From positions 1 to 24,359 of the forward strand of contig DATKEH010000175.1 in the NCBI GenBank assembly GCA_035546355.1: a DNA stretch of 24,359 nucleotides, in the 5' to 3' direction. The notes beneath the pieces were generated by a model that was not told the origin of the DNA, did not search any database, and saw only the letters and a program-made list of their open reading frames with translations. Below, piece by piece: positions 1 through 7,682 of the stretch (positions within the stretch are counted from its first letter, which is position 1; each line of letters begins with the position of its first letter). Source of the stretch: DATKEH01 sp035546355 (GTDB taxonomy: Bacteria; Acidobacteriota; Thermoanaerobaculia; Multivoradales; JAIOJS01). The position numbers and the translations under genes are program-made.

Positions 1-141
1 TGGCCCAGACCCTTGCAGACCGGCGTGACGACAACTCTCGCGTTGAATCCGCGTCCCACGCCCGCACAAGCGGCCGGACGGTCAACCTCACCCGCCCCTG
101 GGGACCTCGTCGAGCCCCTTCATGCATAGTCCGGGCTAGGA
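1..141. mobile_element. possible insertion-sequence terminus at window edge
   Basis: From about 141 down to 1 the GAF homology ceases abruptly. The boundary on the minus strand is CCTAGCCCGGACTATGCATGA (121-141), which resembles terminal sequences I remember next to IS1380-type elements in GC-rich genomes. This is recollection, not a search. No transposase reading frame is visible in the 141 bases, and the other IS end and target duplication would lie outside the window. Assemblies often break in repeated IS sequence, which would also fit its location at the edge. It could instead be ordinary divergent sequence. Confidence 0.3.
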
Positions 142-415
142 AGCTGCTCGCCTCTTCGTAGGAGAGGAGCTCGCGGAGGGCCGAGTGGATCCGCTCGTCG
201 AGCGGCGCCGAGAACCCCTGCGCCCGGTCATGCTCGATCCCGCGTGACGCGACGACCCGCGCCATCCCGGCGTCGTCACGAAGCAGGAGGGCGCACTCTT
301 CGGCGGCCGTGAGCTCGGCCGTCTTCTCGACCACCAGCTCGAGGACCCGCTCGTAGTCGAGCGTCTCGGCGATCGCGCGGTTGATCGCCAGCAGATCGCG
401 GAGGCGAGGGTCCAT
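1..415 (-). CDS. GAF-domain sensor protein, N-terminal part only (probably interrupted)
   Basis: The reading frame starts with ATG at 415, 4 nt after the TAA of the KaiC-family gene (420-422), and stays open to the window edge (138 codons). The first ~94 residues look like the start of a GAF domain: a helix (LLAINRAIAETLDYERVLELV), then a strand region containing CALLLRD and VVASRGI. After residues SSFLA a GAF domain should continue with a hydrophobic strand (typically a V-P-hydrophobic pattern). Instead the sequence turns into Arg-rich residues with no GAF character, and neither other frame restores it. The GAF gene therefore seems to be broken near 135-141. In comparable KaiC/response-regulator clusters this position is usually a GAF histidine kinase, but no kinase domain is in the window. 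GAF call likely; interruption moderately supported. Confidence 0.6.
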   Translation of the reverse strand, partial: MDPRLRDLLAINRAIAETLDYERVLELVVEKTAELTAAEECALLLRDDAGMARVVASRGIEHDRAQGFSAPLDERIHSALRELLSYEEASSFLARTMHEGARRGPQGRVRLTVRPLVRAWDADSTRELSSRRSARVWA

Positions 416-419
416 GCCG

Positions 420-1781
420 TTACTCGACGGCGATTCCCTGGTGACCGATGCGGAGCACGTGGCGCCTGCCGTCATGGGCGCTGCCGCGGGTCTTGACCAC
501 CCGGATCGTGCGGACGAGGTCCTCCCCCATGTCCATCGACAGCAGCAGGATGTTGTCGCTCATGTAAGAGATCTCCTCGCCGCTCCACCGCTGTTCATTC
601 GGCCCGGCGGGCGTCTCCAGCATCAGCAGGGCCGTCAGCCGGTGCGATGCAAACTCCTGCGTCAGAGCGTAGACGTAGTCGGAGAACCGCCGTGGGTCGG
701 CCGCGGCCCTCTCGAGGTCGCCGAGGGCGTCGATGACGATGCGGCGCACGCCCCGGCCGGCGATGCGGCGCAACATCTCCTGGACGATGGTGTCCATCTG
801 CAGCTCGACCGGTGAGGTGTGCAAGATGTCCAGGCCCGCAGCCATCAGGGCCTCCCCATCCCAGCCCAGGCTGGCCATGGCGCGGTGCAGTTGGCCGGGG
901 CTCTCCTGGAAGTTCACCAGCAGCCCCGGCTCGCCTTGTTCCACGCCGTGGCGGAGGAAGTGCAGACCCAGCATCGTCTTGCCGGCGCCCGAAGGCCCCG
1001 CTACCAGGGTCGAGGTGCCGCGTAGCCAGCCCGTCTCGACCATCGAATCGAGGCCATCGATGCCGGTCTGCAGCCGTTCCACCGGTTCGGCGCGTTGTGC
1101 GGGCGGTGGTCCGACGAGGCGCGGGAACACCTCCAGCCCCGCGGCCGAGAGGGTGAAGGCGTGCTCGCCGTCCAGGAAGCTGCTGCCGCGCAGCTTCATC
1201 ACCTGCAGGAATCGGTCGTCGCGCGAGCCGGGGAACGTACGCCGCAGCTGCAGGATGCCGTCGGCGACCGCGAACTCGGGCAGCCGGGAAATGGCGTCGC
1301 TGTCGTACTCGCCGACCCACACGGTGGTCAGGTCGTAGGCGGTGACGATCTGCGCCAGCGCGAAGACCGCGGTGCGCCATCGCGTCGGCTCCGGCACCAG
1401 CTCCATGATCGCCTTGAACGAGTCGATCACGATCACTTGCGGACGGTGCTCCTGAATCAGCTCGGCGATGTGCTCGTCGAGCTGGTCAGGCCGTTCCTGC
1501 AGCGCCTCGGCCAGGCTGTGGTACCGCACCTCGCGACCCAGGCGATCCAGATCCGCGAAGCGCATGCCCTGGAGATACGTGACCACTTTGGGCAGCGGCT
1601 CGGAAATCGTCGTCACGTAGAGCGCGGGCCGCTCCGCGGTGCCGGTGGCGAAGACGAGCTGCTGGGCGAGGATCGTCTTGCCGGTTCCCGGCAGCCCCAT
1701 CACCATGTTGATGGAGTGCCGGGGCAGCCCGCCGCAGAGGATACGGTCGAGGTTTCGGTTGCCGGTGCTAATCCGCTCCAT
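420..1781 (-). CDS. KaiC-family double-domain ATPase
   Basis: A 453-residue RecA-like protein with two tandem KaiC domains. The first has Walker A GLPGTGKT at residues 29-36 and a Walker B-type strand VIVID ending at D120. The second has Walker A GPSGAGKT at 262-269 and RIVID ending at D351. Both repeats begin with the typical RISTGNRNLD / RLQTGIDGLD pattern and end with KLRGS / KTRGS. At the position of the cyanobacterial KaiC phosphosites (Ser-Thr in ISTITD), this protein has ISYMSD at 404-409, so the Ser is kept (S405) and the Thr is Tyr (Y406). KaiA and KaiB are not nearby. The gene overlaps the preceding receiver gene by 14 nt and is followed after 4 nt by the GAF gene. Such proteins in non-cyanobacteria are signalling ATPases, and a circadian role should not be assumed. 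Family assignment is firm; function is unknown. Confidence 0.9.
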   Translation of the reverse strand: MERISTGNRNLDRILCGGLPRHSINMVMGLPGTGKTILAQQLVFATGTAERPALYVTTISEPLPKVVTYLQGMRFADLDRLGREVRYHSLAEALQERPDQLDEHIAELIQEHRPQVIVIDSFKAIMELVPEPTRWRTAVFALAQIVTAYDLTTVWVGEYDSDAISRLPEFAVADGILQLRRTFPGSRDDRFLQVMKLRGSSFLDGEHAFTLSAAGLEVFPRLVGPPPAQRAEPVERLQTGIDGLDSMVETGWLRGTSTLVAGPSGAGKTMLGLHFLRHGVEQGEPGLLVNFQESPGQLHRAMASLGWDGEALMAAGLDILHTSPVELQMDTIVQEMLRRIAGRGVRRIVIDALGDLERAAADPRRFSDYVYALTQEFASHRLTALLMLETPAGPNEQRWSGEEISYMSDNILLLSMDMGEDLVRTIRVVKTRGSAHDGRRHVLRIGHQGIAVE

Positions 1782-2190
1782 CGCGGGCAGCTTCTCCTGT
1801 TCGGTGTTGGGCGAGCAAGGCCTCCACCGTGCTCACCAGGCGGACGTCGTCGAGCGGCTTGCGCAGGAAGGCGTCGGCGCCGGCCTCGCGGGCTCGTGCC
1901 TCGGCGGCGAGGATGCTGAAGACGAGGACGATGATCGAGCGGCTGGCGGGGTCGCTCTTGAGGGCGCGGCAGACGCTGAGCCCGTCCATGCCGCCGACCA
2001 GGATCTCCGCCACGACGATGTCGGGACGCAGCCGCCTCGCCGTCTCCAGGCCGTGCTGCCCGTCGGCGGCGAACTCGACGGTGAACCCGGCCTGCTCGAG
2101 GAAGAAGCGCTCGAGCCGGCGCATGGCCGGATCCTGCTCGACGACGAGGATGAGGGCACGACCGGTACGCTGCGGCGCATCGGAGTTCAT
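1768..2190 (-). CDS. receiver-only response regulator with Glu at the phosphosite
   Basis: A 140-residue single receiver (CheY-like) domain with no output domain. The acidic pocket (E18, D20 in LVVEQDP), the Thr/Ser position (VFS) and the conserved Lys (RKP) are visible. The phosphoacceptor strand reads DIVVAEILVGGMDG, where the usual pattern is D-x-V-L-L-D-x-x-x-P-x-M-D-G. Residue 62 is therefore Glu (codon GAG) where Asp is expected. Asp-to-Glu at this site often mimics the phosphorylated state in characterised regulators, so this protein may be permanently active or act as a phosphorylation-independent adaptor. It overlaps the downstream KaiC-family gene by 14 nt, so the two are probably translated together and may interact. 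Confidence 0.85.
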   Translation of the reverse strand: MNSDAPQRTGRALILVVEQDPAMRRLERFFLEQAGFTVEFAADGQHGLETARRLRPDIVVAEILVGGMDGLSVCRALKSDPASRSIIVLVFSILAAEARAREAGADAFLRKPLDDVRLVSTVEALLAQHRTGEAARDGAD

Positions 2191-2237
2191 TTGCGACGCT
2201 CTCCCACGAGACTCGACCGCATCATGATATCCGCCTG

Positions 2238-2274
2238 CGACCGCGGGCTTCCCCGCGTCACGACGTCGCGGTCG
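2238..2274. terminator. nested inverted repeats downstream of the TonB-receptor gene
   Basis: In the 109-nt gap between the TonB-receptor stop (2300) and the receiver start (2190) there is a hairpin CGCGGG-CTTC-CCCGCG (2242-2257). A competing pair of 8-nt arms, CGACCGCG (2238-2245) and CGCGGTCG (2267-2274), shares bases with it. There is no T-tract, so it is not a classical intrinsic terminator. It could end the receptor transcript or act in the leader of the receiver-KaiC operon. Confidence 0.3.
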
Positions 2275-2299
2275 ACCGCTCGACCTGGTGGCCCGGCCC

Positions 2300-4603
2300 T
2301 CAGAAGCGCGCCACCACCTCCAGGCCCCAGACCCGGGGATCGTTGATCATCCCCGTCAGGTTGTTGAAGTCGATGCCGTTCTTGACGATCACCTCGTCGG
2401 TGACGTTGCGGCCGAACAGGGCCACCTCGTAGCGGGCGTCGGAGAAGAGGTAGCCGAGGCGCAGACCGAGCTCGAAGGCGTCGTCGCGGAACTCCTCGGA
2501 TTCGTAGAGGAAGAAGTGCTTCTCGTCGTGGTAGGCGAAGTCGACGCTGCCGACGAAGACGCCGGTACCGACCGGCTGGCGGTAGTCGACGATGCCGTTG
2601 GCGATCCACTTGGGGGCGTGGGGGAGGGTGTTGCCGTCCACCCGCACCAGGCCCGCCGGGGTGATGGGGTCGAGGATGGTGCAGCCGCCGCCACAGGGGG
2701 CGACGACCAGGCCGGGATCCTGGATCTCGGTGTCGTTGTAGCTGACGCCGAGTGTGATCAGCCAGGCGGTGGTGGGGGCGATCTGCACGTCGGCCTCGAA
2801 GCCCAGGCCCTCGGTCTCGTCGGCGTTGAGCAGCGTGGCGGTGTTGAACTGGCCGCCGACCGCGACGATCTGCTGCCCGTCGACGGTGTAGCGGTAGCCG
2901 GTGAGGTTGAGCCGCAACCGGCGATCGAACAGCGTGCTCTTGACACCGATCTCGGTCGACAGCACCTCCTCCTCGTCGGCCACCGAGACGCAGTTGGTGG
3001 CGGGGTTGACGCCCCCCTCGAAGTCGGGGCAGAACAGGATGCGCCCCTGGATGCTGGGCGCCCGGAAGCTCGTCGCCACGCGACCGAAGACGTTGACGTC
3101 CTCGCTCACCGCGTAGGTGGCGGAGACGTCCCAGCTGGTGAGATCGACGTCGGTGCGGCGGGTGATCGGCGCCACCGTCGGGGTCTGGAAGGTGGGGTCG
3201 GGCCGCTCGGCGGAGAAGTCCTTCTCGTCCTGGGTGTAGCGCAGCCCGCCCTGGAGCTTCCAGCGCTCGCCGAGCTCGTAGCTCAGCGAGCCGAACAGGG
3301 CCCACGACTCGGTGTCCTGCTCCTGGAAGGCGAAGCCGTCCCGGGGGTTGCCCGGCGCCAGGCTGTTGAAGCTGAAGGTCTCGATGCGCAGGCTCTCGTC
3401 GAAGAGGTAGAGGCCCACCAGCCAGCCGAGGGGTCCGTCGCCGTGGCTGGCCAGCCGCACCTCCTGGGTGAGCTGGTCGAGGTCGGGCAGCCCGTCGGCG
3501 CTCTCCGACGGGAAGGGAATGAAGCCCGGTCCCGAAGGGGGCGCGAACACGGCCCCGAAGCCGCCGTCGATGTCGCCGCGGCTGAACATCTCCAGCGTGT
3601 CGTAGCCGGTGATCGAGGTGAGGGTGGCCATGCCCAGGTCGTACTCGAGCTTCAACACCGCCCCTTGCCCCTCGATGTCCTGCTGGTTGCGGCCGTCGTG
3701 GAACACCACCTCCGGGTCGAAGCCGCCGACCAGCCGGTTGCTTCCCGGCTCGAGGATGTTGGCGCGGAACACCCGGGCGGTGCCGTCGACGTCCCAGGCG
3801 TGGAGGTTGAGCAGGCCGCTGAAGCGCTCGTTGGGCTCCCACAGCAGCTGCAGCCGCGCCGCGCCGGTGGTGTACCCCTCGAGGGCGTCGTCCTCGCCGG
3901 TGAAGCGGTTGTCGACCCAGTCGCCGCGCGACTGGAAGAGGCCCGAGAAGCGTGCCGAAAGGGTGTCGGTGAGCGGGCCGCCGGCGGCGCCGCGCAGGTC
4001 GACGGTGTCGAAGGTGCCGTAGGAGGCGCGCAGGAAGGCGTCGCGGGTCTGTGACGGCCGCACGGTGTCGAACTTGACGATGCCCGCCGGGGTGTTGCGG
4101 CCGAACAGCGTCCCCTGCGGGCCGCGCAGCACCTCGACGCGCTCGACGTCCCACACCGGCATCCCCTTGAGCACCGGGTTCTCCAGCACCACCTCGTCGT
4201 AGATCATCGACACCGGCTGCGAGGCGTTGAGGTCGAAGTCGGTGTTGCCCAGCCCGCGCATGTAGAAGCGCGGGAAGGAGCGCCCGAAGGAGGATTCCAG
4301 CACCAGGCTCGGCACCCGCGCCGAGAGGAAGCGGACGTCGACGCCGCCGACGGTCAGCGCCTCCAGCTCCTCCTTGTCGAGCGTCGAGATCGCCAGCGGC
4401 ACCTGCTGGACGTCCTCCGCGCGTTTGCGGGCGGTGACGGTGATCTCGTCGACCACCGGCGCGGGCGCGACCTCGCCCGCCTGCCGCTCCTGCTCCTCCT
4501 CCTGCTCGGCCGGTTCCTGCGCGGCCGCCGGCGCTGCCGGCCAGGCGAGCAGCGATGCGACGAGCCCAACACCGCACGCAAAGCGCATCCGGGCGTCTGG
4601 CAT
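2300..4603 (-). CDS. TonB-dependent outer-membrane receptor
   Basis: A 767-residue outer-membrane beta-barrel for TonB-driven uptake. ATG at 4603 is preceded by a strong Shine-Dalgarno AAGGAGG (4611-4617), 7 nt away, so this start is preferred over longer frames. Residues 1-28 form a signal peptide ending APAAAQ, followed by an acidic Glu-rich stretch. DEITVTARKR (53-61) marks the start of the plug domain, which contains FYMRGLGNTDFDLN and the plug hallmark VERVEVLRGPQGTLFGRNT. The barrel fills the rest and ends in Phe (VVARF), as expected for BAM insertion. Length matches the family. Similar receptors annotated for iron chelates or other small ligands share the TVTARKR/GRNT pattern, so the substrate cannot be assigned. 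It lies downstream of the amidohydrolase on the same strand, with an 89-nt gap. Confidence 0.93.
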   Translation of the reverse strand: MPDARMRFACGVGLVASLLAWPAAPAAAQEPAEQEEEQERQAGEVAPAPVVDEITVTARKRAEDVQQVPLAISTLDKEELEALTVGGVDVRFLSARVPSLVLESSFGRSFPRFYMRGLGNTDFDLNASQPVSMIYDEVVLENPVLKGMPVWDVERVEVLRGPQGTLFGRNTPAGIVKFDTVRPSQTRDAFLRASYGTFDTVDLRGAAGGPLTDTLSARFSGLFQSRGDWVDNRFTGEDDALEGYTTGAARLQLLWEPNERFSGLLNLHAWDVDGTARVFRANILEPGSNRLVGGFDPEVVFHDGRNQQDIEGQGAVLKLEYDLGMATLTSITGYDTLEMFSRGDIDGGFGAVFAPPSGPGFIPFPSESADGLPDLDQLTQEVRLASHGDGPLGWLVGLYLFDESLRIETFSFNSLAPGNPRDGFAFQEQDTESWALFGSLSYELGERWKLQGGLRYTQDEKDFSAERPDPTFQTPTVAPITRRTDVDLTSWDVSATYAVSEDVNVFGRVATSFRAPSIQGRILFCPDFEGGVNPATNCVSVADEEEVLSTEIGVKSTLFDRRLRLNLTGYRYTVDGQQIVAVGGQFNTATLLNADETEGLGFEADVQIAPTTAWLITLGVSYNDTEIQDPGLVVAPCGGGCTILDPITPAGLVRVDGNTLPHAPKWIANGIVDYRQPVGTGVFVGSVDFAYHDEKHFFLYESEEFRDDAFELGLRLGYLFSDARYEVALFGRNVTDEVIVKNGIDFNNLTGMINDPRVWGLEVVARF

Positions 4604-4610
4604 GGCTTCC

Positions 4611-4617
4611 CCTCCTT
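4611..4617 (-). promoter_or_regulatory. strong ribosome-binding site of the TonB-receptor gene
   Basis: AAGGAGG on the minus strand, 7 nt before ATG 4603. It decides the start, since the frame is open upstream to 4888 but without signal-peptide character there. Confidence 0.8.
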
Positions 4618-4692
4618 GCGGTCGATTGCGAAGGGAGTCTATCGACACTGCCGGTGGAGGCAAAGCCGCGCTGCGCCCCGGCACGGTGGAGC

Positions 4693-6609
4693 TCAGGGCG
4701 GGGTCGGGCCGCCCTCGAGGCGCGCCCGCAGCGCCGCGGCGTGGGCGCGCACCTCCTGCTCGTCGAGGGTGAGCACGCGGCCGCCGCGCACCACGACGCG
4801 ACCGTCGACCAGCACCGTGTCGACGTCGGCGGCCTTGGTGGCGTAGACCAGGAAGGAGTAGGGGTTGACGGCCGGGTCCTGCGGCCACTGGTGCAGGCCG
4901 GTGGCGCGCACTACCACCAGGTCAGCCCGCTTGCCCGGCTCCAGCGAGCCGATCTCCCCTTGCATGTCGAGGGCGCGCGCGCCGCCGATCGTCGCCAGCT
5001 CGAACGCCTGGCGGGCGGGCAGCACGGTGGGGTCGCCGCGGGTGACCTTGTGCAGCTTGGCCGCGGTGTCGACCTCCTCCCACAGGTCGAGGTCGTTGTT
5101 CGACCCCGCGCCGTCGGTGCCGATGCCCACCGCCACGCCGGCGGCGAGCAGGTCCGGCACCGGCGCCACGCCGGCGGCGATCTTCATGTTCGACTGCGGG
5201 CAGTGGGCGACGCCGACGCCGTGCGCGGCCAGCAGCTCGATTTCCTCTGCCGTCGGCCACACCACGTGGGCGGCGAGCAGGCGGTCGGAGAGCACGCCGA
5301 GCCCGGCGAGCAGCTCGATGGAGGTTCGGCCGGTGCGCTGCCGCACCTGCTCGATCTCGGCGCGGTCCTCGGCGAGGTGGACGAGCAGCGGCACGTCGAG
5401 CTCGGCGGCGAGGGCGTGCGCCGCGACCAGGTGCTCCGGCGAGACGGTGTACGGGGCGTGCGGCGCCACCGCCGGGGTGATGCGCGGGTGGCCGCGCCAG
5501 CGCTCGACGAAGCGGCGGGTGTAGGCCACCGCCGCCTCCCAGGTGGGGTGATCGGGGGCCGGGAAGTCGATCAGCGTCTCGCCGAGGACGGCGCGCATGC
5601 CGCAGCGCTCCACCTCCTCGGCGATGGCGTCCTCGAAGTAGTACATGTCGACGAAGGTGGTGGTGCCGCCGCGCAGCATCTCGAGGCACGCCAGCCTCGT
5701 CCCGGCGCGCACGAATTCCTCGTCGACGTGGGCCGCCTCGGCGGGGAAGATGTGCTCCTCGAGCCACTCCATCAGCGGCAGGTCGTCGGCGAGGCCGCGG
5801 AACAGCACCATCGGCGCGTGCGTGTGGGCGTTGATCAGCCCTGGCAGCACCACCGCGCCGCGGGCGTCGATGCGCTCGGCGGCGGGATAGCGGCGGGCGA
5901 GGTCGCCGGCCGCGCCCACCGCCGCGATCCGCTCGCCGACCACCGCCACCGCGCCGTCGGCGAGCACCGTCCCGGCGGCGTCGAAGGTCACCACCGTGCC
6001 GCCGGTGACCAGCAGCGGCCGCGCCGCGGCGGGTCGGCTGACGGCGGAGGCGAGGTAGACGTGGTCGCCGAGCTCCGAGTCGTCGTCGTTGGCGGCGTTG
6101 GCGGCGAGGTGGAAGAGGACCGGCGCATCCGCCGCCGCCGGCGCCCGCCAGCCGACCGTCCACCGGGCTTCGCCCTCGCCGACCCTCGCGCCGTCGGCGG
6201 TCTGCGCGGCGTAGGTCACGTCGTGGGCGGCGACGAGCTGGGCTCCCGCGGATACCGCGGTCAGCTCGCCGGCCTGGCGCCCGGCTCCCTCGCCTTCGGC
6301 GAAGCGGGCGCTGAGCTGGAACCCGGCGCGCCGCATGCCGGCGCGCTCCAGGCGCACCGCGATCCGATACTCCTCACCGGCAGCGAACGTCGCCGGGGCG
6401 TCCAGGGAGAGGGAGCCGCCGGCGGCGTCGAGCGGCGCGCCGCGGTGGCAGGAGGCGCAGGTGGGCTCGCCGAAGCCGCCGGTGTGGCCGGCCGGCGGCT
6501 GGTCGAGATGGGCGGTGCCGCGCGACGGTGCCGCCAGGGCCACCGCCGCCGCGACCAGCGCCGCCACGGTCGCGCGCGGCGGCCGCCCCGGCTCAGGGCA
6601 CCAGCGCAC
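4693..6609 (-). CDS. secreted CXXCH/Reeler-like domain fused to an MtaD-type amidohydrolase
   Basis: A 638-residue two-part protein. I chose GTG at 6609, overlapping the Vgb-like gene by 17 nt, because it gives an Arg-containing signal peptide (residues 1-33, ending SRGTA). Residues 36-190 resemble secreted Reeler/choice-of-anchor-type domains, with GHTGGFGEPTCASCH. CASCH (51-55) is a heme c-type CXXCH motif. From ~197 it is a metal-dependent deaminase of the MtaD/SsnA/cytosine-deaminase class: NAHTH (H262, H264), HLAED (H411, E414), HCPQSNMKIA, and GTDGAGSNNDLD with D499. These are the metal and catalytic residues of 5-methylthioadenosine/S-adenosylhomocysteine deaminases. Those enzymes are normally ~430 residues and cytosolic; here the enzyme is predicted to be exported. 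Substrate unknown. Sequence through the fusion is one uninterrupted frame. Confidence 0.85.
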   Translation of the reverse strand: MRWCPEPGRPPRATVAALVAAAVALAAPSRGTAHLDQPPAGHTGGFGEPTCASCHRGAPLDAAGGSLSLDAPATFAAGEEYRIAVRLERAGMRRAGFQLSARFAEGEGAGRQAGELTAVSAGAQLVAAHDVTYAAQTADGARVGEGEARWTVGWRAPAAADAPVLFHLAANAANDDDSELGDHVYLASAVSRPAAARPLLVTGGTVVTFDAAGTVLADGAVAVVGERIAAVGAAGDLARRYPAAERIDARGAVVLPGLINAHTHAPMVLFRGLADDLPLMEWLEEHIFPAEAAHVDEEFVRAGTRLACLEMLRGGTTTFVDMYYFEDAIAEEVERCGMRAVLGETLIDFPAPDHPTWEAAVAYTRRFVERWRGHPRITPAVAPHAPYTVSPEHLVAAHALAAELDVPLLVHLAEDRAEIEQVRQRTGRTSIELLAGLGVLSDRLLAAHVVWPTAEEIELLAAHGVGVAHCPQSNMKIAAGVAPVPDLLAAGVAVGIGTDGAGSNNDLDLWEEVDTAAKLHKVTRGDPTVLPARQAFELATIGGARALDMQGEIGSLEPGKRADLVVVRATGLHQWPQDPAVNPYSFLVYATKAADVDTVLVDGRVVVRGGRVLTLDEQEVRAHAAALRARLEGGPTPP

Positions 6610-7618
6610 GGCCGATGGTGTTGGCGTCGGTGCCGAACCACAGGGCGCGGCTCGGGGGGTGGAAGACCATGTGGCGCACCGACCCGCCGCCGCTGGCGAT
6701 CGGCGTGATGGCGAAGAAGCGCTCGCCGGCGGGGTCGAAGCCGACCAGCCGGTTGGGGTCGTGGCCGGTCTCGACGAACCAGAGCCGGCCGCGGTCGTCG
6801 GCCGCCATGCCGTAGGGGCGGGCCTCGCCACCACCCGGCACCGGCCACTCCTCGAAGGCCCCGCTCTCGGGATCGTAGCGGCCCAGGAAGCCCTCGGCGT
6901 AGTCGACGTACCACACCTTCTGATCGGGGGTGACCGCCAGGCGCCGCGGGCGCGCCTCGGGGCGCGGCAGCGCGACCTCCTCGAGGGTCATCGTCTGCGG
7001 GTCGACGGTGCCCAGCTTGTCGGCGCCGAACTCGGTGAACCAGGGGCGCCCGGCGGCGTCCACCACGATGCCGTACGGGCGGGCCTTGGCGGTGGGCACC
7101 GCCAGCAGCCGCACCTCGCCGCTGCCGCGGTCGAGCCGGCCGACGAAGTTCCCCGCCTGGACGGTGAACCAGAGGGCGCCGTCCTCGCCCAGGACGAGGG
7201 TGTGGGGGTCGGCCGCGGCCGGGTCGGGCATCGCGATCGTCTCGATCGCCTCCTCGCCAGGGGCCAGGCGGCCGATGTGGGCGGCGCGATTCCCCGCGTA
7301 CCAGACGCCGCCCTCGCCGTCGACCACCAGGTTGTGCGGGCCGGTGCCGTCGGGGAGGTCGTGGCGGCCCATCTCGCCGCTCTCGGGATCGAGCCACGCC
7401 AGGTAGTCGCCGCGTTGGCCGACGAACCACACCGCGCCGTCGGCAGCGACGTAGGGGTCGCGCGGCCGGCTCGCCTCCCAGGGAACCGGCCACTCGTGGA
7501 TCGACACCGTCGCCGCGTCGGGCGCGCCGGGGTCGGGCGCCGGGGCGGCGGCGGTGAGGGAGAGCGCGGCGGCGGTGACGGCGGCGACGGTGACGGCGGT
7601 GGCGGAGGTGGCTCGCAT
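6593..7618 (-). CDS. Vgb-like (streptogramin B lyase-type) secreted beta-propeller
   Basis: A 341-residue protein starting at ATG 7618, with AGGAGG 4 nt upstream. It has an Ala/Thr/Val-rich signal peptide (residues 1 to about 30). The mature part is a series of ~42-residue blades with a recurring pattern ending in W-[FY]: GAVWFVG, GGVWYAG, GALWFT, GRPWFTEF, QKVWYVDY, GRLWFVET, ALWFGT. PHNLVVD, PHTLVLG and RPYGIVVD occur between blades. This is the Vgb/NHL-like propeller family. True Vgb linearises streptogramin B antibiotics, but most secreted homologues in environmental bacteria have unknown substrates, and I cannot confirm the catalytic residues by eye. Its TGA (6593-6595) overlaps the start of the amidohydrolase. 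Confidence 0.8.
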   Translation of the reverse strand: MRATSATAVTVAAVTAAALSLTAAAPAPDPGAPDAATVSIHEWPVPWEASRPRDPYVAADGAVWFVGQRGDYLAWLDPESGEMGRHDLPDGTGPHNLVVDGEGGVWYAGNRAAHIGRLAPGEEAIETIAMPDPAAADPHTLVLGEDGALWFTVQAGNFVGRLDRGSGEVRLLAVPTAKARPYGIVVDAAGRPWFTEFGADKLGTVDPQTMTLEEVALPRPEARPRRLAVTPDQKVWYVDYAEGFLGRYDPESGAFEEWPVPGGGEARPYGMAADDRGRLWFVETGHDPNRLVGFDPAGERFFAITPIASGGGSVRHMVFHPPSRALWFGTDANTIGRALVP

Positions 7619-7635
7619 CGGTCCTCCTCTTCGGG

Positions 7636-7652
7636 CGGGAGCGGCACTCCCG
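7636..7652. terminator. small hairpin between the Calx-beta and Vgb-like genes
   Basis: CGGGAG-CGGCA-CTCCCG (6-bp arms, 5-nt loop) in the 64-nt gap, just upstream of the Vgb-like RBS on the minus strand. No T-tract follows in the minus direction. It could reduce read-through or modulate translation of the downstream gene. Confidence 0.25.
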
Positions 7653-7682
7653 TTTCCGGGTGGATTGTACCGTCCGCTGCCG

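Noticed and set aside
2187..4577. Minus-strand frame of 796 codons overlapping the TonB receptor
   Set aside because: Arg/Gly/Pro-rich out-of-frame reading of the receptor gene, whose true frame has plug and barrel motifs and a strong RBS.
7555..7612. Tandem GACGGCGGT-like simple repeat
   Set aside because: It encodes the Ala/Val/Thr-rich signal peptide of the Vgb-like protein; low complexity from codon bias, not a repeat element.
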